From: Acidimicrobiaceae bacterium
Lineage (GTDB): Bacteria; Actinomycetota; Acidimicrobiia; Acidimicrobiales; Aldehydirespiratoraceae
Direction: 5' to 3'
Assembly: GCA_009837445.1 (NCBI GenBank)
Contig: VXTM01000034.1
Location: forward strand, 1 to 64,000
Length of the DNA: 64,000 nt
Every line of letters begins with the position of its first letter. The first letter of the stretch is position 1. A program made the translations under genes and the position numbers. Positions 59,807 to 64,000 of the stretch are shown here, in pieces. The notes below the pieces were generated by a model. That model ran no database searches, was not told where the DNA came from, and saw nothing but the letters and a program-made list of their open reading frames with translations.

Positions 59807-61627
59807 ATGCCCTCGCCGGGACTGAACCCAGATCGCAGCCTCGGGTGGATCCGCCGGATCCTGCCCGTCTTCGCCCGGCAGCGACCGGTGTTCGCGGCCG
59901 CGGTGGCGGCCGGGCTGGCCGTGGTGGCCGTGACGGTGGCGGTGCCGATCGTGATCGGCCGCGGCGTGGACGCCGCGGCCGCTGGCGATGACCTGAGCCA
60001 GTGGGTGCTGGCCCTGGCCGTGCTGGGCGCGGCCCGCTTCGGGTTGGGATACGCCTACCGCTACGGGCTGTTCCGCTCCGCTCACCGCCTCGACGCCGAC
60101 CTGCGCAACCTGGTGTACGAGCGGCTGACCGAGCTCTCGTTCTCCTACTGGGACCGGACCCAGACGGGTCAGGTCATCTCGCGGGCCAACAGCGACATCC
60201 GCTCCATCCAGCTGCTGTTCGCGTTCGCCCCGCTGGTGGCCACCCAGATGGTGATGCTGGTCATGGGTAGCGCCGCGATGGTGTGGCTGTCGCTGCCCCT
60301 GACCCTGGTCGCCATGGCTCCCCTCCCGCTGGTGCTGTACGTCGGCATCCGGCTCAGGAACCGGGTGTTCCCTCTCAGCTGGGTGACCCAGGCCCGGATG
60401 GCGGACCTGGCCACGATCGTGGACGAGAACATCCAGGGCGCCCAGATCGTGAGGACCTTCGCCCAGGAGCACAACCAGGTGAGGACGCTGGCCCGGTCCG
60501 CCCGGCGGCTGCGCTGGGCCGGCACAGCCACCGCGGATGCTCGGGCCCGCCACGCACCCATCATGGAGGCCCTGCCTCGCCTCGGGCTGGCACTGGTGCT
60601 GCTCGTCGGGGGCCTGCTGGCCATCGACGGCGGCGTCGCGGTGGGCGACATCGTGGCCTTCAACGCATACGTGCTGATCATGGCCGCACCGTTCCGGATG
60701 ATCGGGTTCGTGATGATCCAGTGGCAGCGAGCCTCGGCCGCGGCCCAGCGCGTCTTCGAGATCCTCGACGAGTCCCCCGAGATCACTGAGCCCCCCGACG
60801 CCGTGACGCTCACCGATCCGGTCGGGCGGGTGGAGCTCGACGATGTGACCTTCGCGTACACGACCAGCTCCAGCGCCGCCGGCGGCAGCACCCGGGTGAT
60901 CGAGGACTTCAGCCTGACGGTCGAGCCCGGCGAGACCGTGGCGGTGGTGGGCCGTACCGGCAGCGGCAAGAGCACCATCGCCCGGCTGCTGCCCCGTTTC
61001 TACGACGTGGACCGGGGCGCGGTCCGCATCGACGGCATCGACGTCCGGGACTTGCGCCTGTCGGATCTGCGCAGGGCCGTGACCGTGGTGACCGACGATC
61101 CGTTCCTGTTCGCCACCAGCGTCCGCGACAACGTGGCCTTCGCCCGGCCCGACGCCGACGAGGCGTCGGTGGCCGTGGCCCTCGTCGACGCGGCCGCCGG
61201 GCGCTTCGTGGCCTCGATGCCGTCGGGGACCGACACCGAGCTCGGCGAGCGGGGCTCGACCATCTCCGGCGGGCAGCGCCAGCGCCTGGCCATCGCCAGG
61301 GCGCTGCTGGCCGACCCGGCGGTGCTGGTGCTCGACGACGCCACCAGCGCGATCGACAGCGAGGTCGAGGAGCGGATCCATGCCGCGCTGCGGGAGCGGC
61401 GCACGCAGCGCACCACCATCCTGATCGCTCACCGGCTGTCGACGATCGCTCTGGCCGACAGGGTCGTCTTCATCTCGGGCGGCCGGGTGGCGGCGACCGG
61501 CAGCCACCGGGAGCTGCTGGCGACCGTCCCCGAATACGCCCGGGTCCTCACCGACATCGGCGCCACCGACGACACGGGCCGCACCCCGGCGGATCCGCCA
61601 CAGCTCGGGATCGGCCGTGTGGGCTGA
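59807..61627 (+). CDS. ABC exporter half-transporter, subunit with non-canonical Walker B
   Basis: 606 residues: about six membrane helices in the first 310 residues, then an ATPase domain. Walker A is GRTGSGKST, the signature ISGGQRQR is canonical, and Walker B reads VLVLDDATSAID with Asp511 where the catalytic Glu normally stands. This is the degenerate-site half of heterodimeric type IV exporters (TM287/288 or TmrAB style). The ATG at 59807 is preferred to TTG at 59804. It is 3 bases ahead of its partner gene. The substrate is unknown; lipids, peptides or drugs are typical. Confidence 0.9.
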   Translation: MPSPGLNPDRSLGWIRRILPVFARQRPVFAAAVAAGLAVVAVTVAVPIVIGRGVDAAAAGDDLSQWVLALAVLGAARFGLGYAYRYGLFRSAHRLDADLRNLVYERLTELSFSYWDRTQTGQVISRANSDIRSIQLLFAFAPLVATQMVMLVMGSAAMVWLSLPLTLVAMAPLPLVLYVGIRLRNRVFPLSWVTQARMADLATIVDENIQGAQIVRTFAQEHNQVRTLARSARRLRWAGTATADARARHAPIMEALPRLGLALVLLVGGLLAIDGGVAVGDIVAFNAYVLIMAAPFRMIGFVMIQWQRASAAAQRVFEILDESPEITEPPDAVTLTDPVGRVELDDVTFAYTTSSSAAGGSTRVIEDFSLTVEPGETVAVVGRTGSGKSTIARLLPRFYDVDRGAVRIDGIDVRDLRLSDLRRAVTVVTDDPFLFATSVRDNVAFARPDADEASVAVALVDAAAGRFVASMPSGTDTELGERGSTISGGQRQRLAIARALLADPAVLVLDDATSAIDSEVEERIHAALRERRTQRTTILIAHRLSTIALADRVVFISGGRVAATGSHRELLATVPEYARVLTDIGATDDTGRTPADPPQLGIGRVG

Positions 61628-61630
61628 CTG

Positions 61631-63580
61631 ATGTTCAACTCGCCCGTCGGTATGCGCAGCGGTCCCAGCGCGGTGCAGGCCGCGGCCGCGGCCGGCCTGC
61701 CCCACGCCGAGGTGCCTGGCGATCTACGGAACAGGGTCGAGCAAGTCCTGCTGGACGAGCCCGAGCACCCCGAGCCGACGGTGGCCTGGTCGCGGGAGGC
61801 CGACGAGTCGGACCGGCAATTCGGGCTCCGGAGGTTCCTGCGGCCACACCGCTACCGGCTGGCCGCGGCCTTCGCCTTGGTGGCTGTTGAGACAGTGGCG
61901 ATACAACTCGGACCGGTCCTCACCCAGATCGGCGTGGACGATGGCATCCTGGCCGGCAACCGCGGCATCCTTGCGGCCGCGGCCCTGGCCTATGCGGGAC
62001 TGCTGGTGATCGCCGCCGCGCTCGGCGCGGTGCGCACCGCGTTCACCGGCCGTCTCGGCGAGCGGCTGATGGAGCGCCTCCGCATCCGAACCTTCGCCCA
62101 CATGCAGCGCCAGGGCATGGACTTCCACACCGACGAGAAGGCGGGCGTGCTGCTGACCCGGATGACCTCGGACATCGAGGCCCTGTCGGTGCTGTTCCAG
62201 GAGGGGATCGTCAACTTCGCGGTGCAGGCCCTGACCCTGGTGGTGATCACCGGCCTGCTCTTCAGCTACGACCCGCTGCTGGCCATCGTCACCCTGGTGG
62301 CCGCGGTGCCGCCCACGGTGGCGGCCTCGATGTGGTTCCGGCGCCGGGCCGCGGCCGACTACCGCACCGTGCGCGACCGCATCGGCGAACTCCTCGGCAA
62401 CCTCTCGGAGTCGCTGGCCGGGATCCGGGTCATCGCGGCCCACGACCGCCGGGACGCCAGCGTCGCCGAGCACCGCGATGTCGTCGTCCGCCACCGCGAC
62501 GCCAACCTCCGGGCCTCCCGGGCCAACTCGCTCTACGGGCCGGGCAGCGAGGCCATCGGCATCGGCACCCAGGCCGTGCTCCTCGGGGTGGGCGGGGCGA
62601 TGACCGCCAGCGGGCGCATCACCGTGGGCGAGTTGGCCGCCTACCTGCTGTTCCTGACCGCCTTCTTCGCCCCCGTGCAGGCCCTGGTCCAGCTCTACAA
62701 CGCCTACCAGCAGGGCGGCGCGGCCATCGCCAAGCTCCGCGAGCTGTTCGCCACCGAGCCGACGGTGGTCGAGCGACCTGGCGCGGCCGACCTTGCCCCG
62801 ATCCAGGGGGAGATCGTCTTCGATCGAGTGTCGTTCGGCTACCGCGCCGACCGTGAGGTCCTCCACGAGGTGAGCCTGCAGGTCGCCGCGGGCGAGACGC
62901 TGGCGGTGGTGGGCGAGACCGGTTCGGGCAAGACCACGCTGGCCCGGTTGATCGCCCGCCTGTACGACCCCACCAGCGGAGCGGTACTGATCGACGGCCA
63001 CGACCTGCGGGACGTGACGATCACCAGCCTGCGCTCCCAGATCGGGGTGGTCCCCCAGGAGCCCTTCCTGTTCGCGGGAACGGTGCGCGACAACGTGGGA
63101 TTCGCCCGGCCCGAGGCCAACGACGACCAGTTGCACGAGGCGTTGCGGGCCGTCGGCGTCGACGATGTGGTGGACCGCCTCGGTGGCCTCGACGGCATCA
63201 TCCACGAGCGGGGTTCGACCATCTCTGCGGGCGAGCGCCAGCTGCTGGCCCTGGCCCGCACGTTCGTCTCCCAGCCGCGGGTGCTGGTCCTCGATGAGGC
63301 CACCAGCAACCTGGACCTGCGTTCGGAGTTTCAGATAGAGCTGGCACTCGATGTCCTGTTGAGCGGCCGGACGGCGGTGGTGATCGCCCACCGGCTGGCC
63401 ACCGCCCGCCGGGCGGACCGCATCGTGGTGGTGGACGGCGGGCGGATAGCCGAGTTGGGCACCCATAGCGAACTGGTAGCCGCGGGGGGACGTTATGCGA
63501 CCATGTTCGCCATGTGGCAGAGTCATTCCGAAGGTGCCCGGCCGGACACAGGGCCCGAACGCGACGGCGGCGTCCTGTGA
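61631..63580 (+). CDS. ABC exporter half-transporter, subunit with degenerate signature motif
   Basis: 649 residues. A cytoplasmic N-terminal extension of about 75 residues precedes the membrane domain; the ATPase domain has Walker [10 protein letters not shown] and Walker [13 protein letters not shown] with a normal Glu, but the signature is ISAGERQ (531-537) in place of LSGGQ. Combined with the partner's DD Walker B, one composite ATP site is predicted to be impaired and the other active, as in asymmetric exporters. Its stop overlaps the following ATPase gene by 4 bases (GTGA). Confidence 0.9.
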   Translation: MFNSPVGMRSGPSAVQAAAAAGLPHAEVPGDLRNRVEQVLLDEPEHPEPTVAWSREADESDRQFGLRRFLRPHRYRLAAAFALVAVETVAIQLGPVLTQIGVDDGILAGNRGILAAAALAYAGLLVIAAALGAVRTAFTGRLGERLMERLRIRTFAHMQRQGMDFHTDEKAGVLLTRMTSDIEALSVLFQEGIVNFAVQALTLVVITGLLFSYDPLLAIVTLVAAVPPTVAASMWFRRRAAADYRTVRDRIGELLGNLSESLAGIRVIAAHDRRDASVAEHRDVVVRHRDANLRASRANSLYGPGSEAIGIGTQAVLLGVGGAMTASGRITVGELAAYLLFLTAFFAPVQALVQLYNAYQQGGAAIAKLRELFATEPTVVERPGAADLAPIQGEIVFDRVSFGYRADREVLHEVSLQVAAGETLAVVGETGSGKTTLARLIARLYDPTSGAVLIDGHDLRDVTITSLRSQIGVVPQEPFLFAGTVRDNVGFARPEANDDQLHEALRAVGVDDVVDRLGGLDGIIHERGSTISAGERQLLALARTFVSQPRVLVLDEATSNLDLRSEFQIELALDVLLSGRTAVVIAHRLATARRADRIVVVDGGRIAELGTHSELVAAGGRYATMFAMWQSHSEGARPDTGPERDGGVL

Positions 63581-64000
63581 GCACCACCGACGGCACGGGC
63601 GCGTCGAACCGAGCAGTGCTGTCGCTCAGGGGTGTGAGACGCACCATCGACGGCACCGAGGTGCTGCGCGGCATCGACTGGGAGGTGCATCCGGGGCAGC
63701 GGTGGGTGGTGCTCGGCCCCAACGGCTCGGGCAAGACCACCCTCGTGCGCATCGCGACGATGTGGGAGCACCCGTCGGCGGGAACCGTCGAGTTGCTCGG
63801 CCAGCAGCTGGGGCGCACCGACGTGAGGCGGCTGCGGGCACGGGTGGGCTTCACCAGCGCGGCGATGGCCGACATGCTCCGGCCATCGCTCACCGCGCTG
63901 GAGGCGGTGATGACGGCCAAGCACGCCGCCTTGGAGACCTGGTGGCACGCCTACGACGACGAGGACTCCCGCCGGGCTCTGGCCGACCTGCAGCGGGTGG
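63577..64000 (+). CDS. ABC transporter ATPase, 5' part (runs off the window)
   Basis: 141 residues are visible from the GTG at 63577, which overlaps the exporter stop by 4 bases. It reads LSLRGVRRTIDGTEVLRGID in part, with Walker A GPNGSGKTT at about 47-55 and the start of the helical domain (VGFTSAAMADMLRPSLTALE in part). The TIDGTEVLRGIDWEV and GQRWVVLGPNG pattern fits stand-alone ATPases of the YlmA/ModF-like group, usually soluble. Domain end, signature and Walker B are beyond the edge. Overlap suggests co-expression with the exporter, but a shared function is not implied. Confidence 0.85.
   Translation, partial: MSTTDGTGASNRAVLSLRGVRRTIDGTEVLRGIDWEVHPGQRWVVLGPNGSGKTTLVRIATMWEHPSAGTVELLGQQLGRTDVRRLRARVGFTSAAMADMLRPSLTALEAVMTAKHAALETWWHAYDDEDSRRALADLQRV

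Noticed and set aside
59645-61705. Long minus-strand frame opposite the ABC exporter
   Set aside because: It is His/Gln/Gly-rich shadow coding typical of GC-rich DNA and has no family features.

Overview
The window is GC-rich DNA, nearly all coding, with many GTG starts and many 4-base stop/start overlaps. A CarD regulator, a MshC-type ligase (mycothiol synthesis), an InhA/FabI-type enoyl reductase, two luciferase-like (LLM) oxidoreductases, several FadE-like acyl-CoA dehydrogenases and an ImuB-DnaE2 pair point to Actinomycetota. The catabolic profile would suit a marine or host-associated Acidimicrobiia-like lineage, but that finer placement is inference.

Layout. 0-4.2 kb: end of imuB and all of dnaE2 (damage-induced mutasome). 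4.3-13.9 kb: an amidohydrolase, a lactonase-type metallo-beta-lactamase-fold hydrolase, and a minus-strand Dpp/Opp-type uptake operon with an M20 hydrolase and a free-standing lipoyl carrier. 13.9-18.8 kb: plus-strand 2-oxoacid dehydrogenase E1 alpha/beta, an SDR and a GH3 glycosidase. 18.8-26.8 kb: a second M20 hydrolase, a CoA-transferase, and a minus-strand cassette of a SsuA/THI5-like transporter, an LLM oxidoreductase and an enamidase-like cyclic amidohydrolase, facing a GntR regulator across a near-consensus promoter. 27.4-34.1 kb: an amino-acid-synthesis family protein with a TPP enzyme, a degenerate HAD protein, a D-aminoacylase-like protein without its usual HxH, a CapA protein and CarD. 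34.1-39.3 kb: SDR, thiolase, LLM, methyltransferase and acyl-CoA dehydrogenase. 39.3-44.1 kb: a tight operon of a CadI-like protein, a deaminase, a Rieske oxygenase, an adenine deaminase and a paralogous oxygenase that has lost its Rieske cluster site. 44.2-52.7 kb: epimerase, acyl-CoA dehydrogenase pair, tRNA-Pro, a molybdenum hydroxylase with an unusual domain order, and a compositionally foreign secreted CHAP protein. 52.7-64 kb: core genes (HIT, thrS, mshC, fabI, two CorC-like proteins) and an asymmetric heterodimeric ABC exporter.

Taken together, the accessory part reads as uptake and dismantling of small nitrogen-containing organics: peptides or acylated amino acids, purines, and lactam or N-heterocycle compounds. 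Carbon skeletons would then pass to CoA-dependent oxidation. The two most interesting units are the 39.3-44.1 kb oxygenase/deaminase operon and the 21.4-26.8 kb enamidase/transport cassette. An 88-bp intergenic repeat occurs at 29.9 and 59.7 kb. No stretch longer than about 300 bases lacks a gene. No CRISPR array, insertion sequence, rRNA or phage gene was seen.
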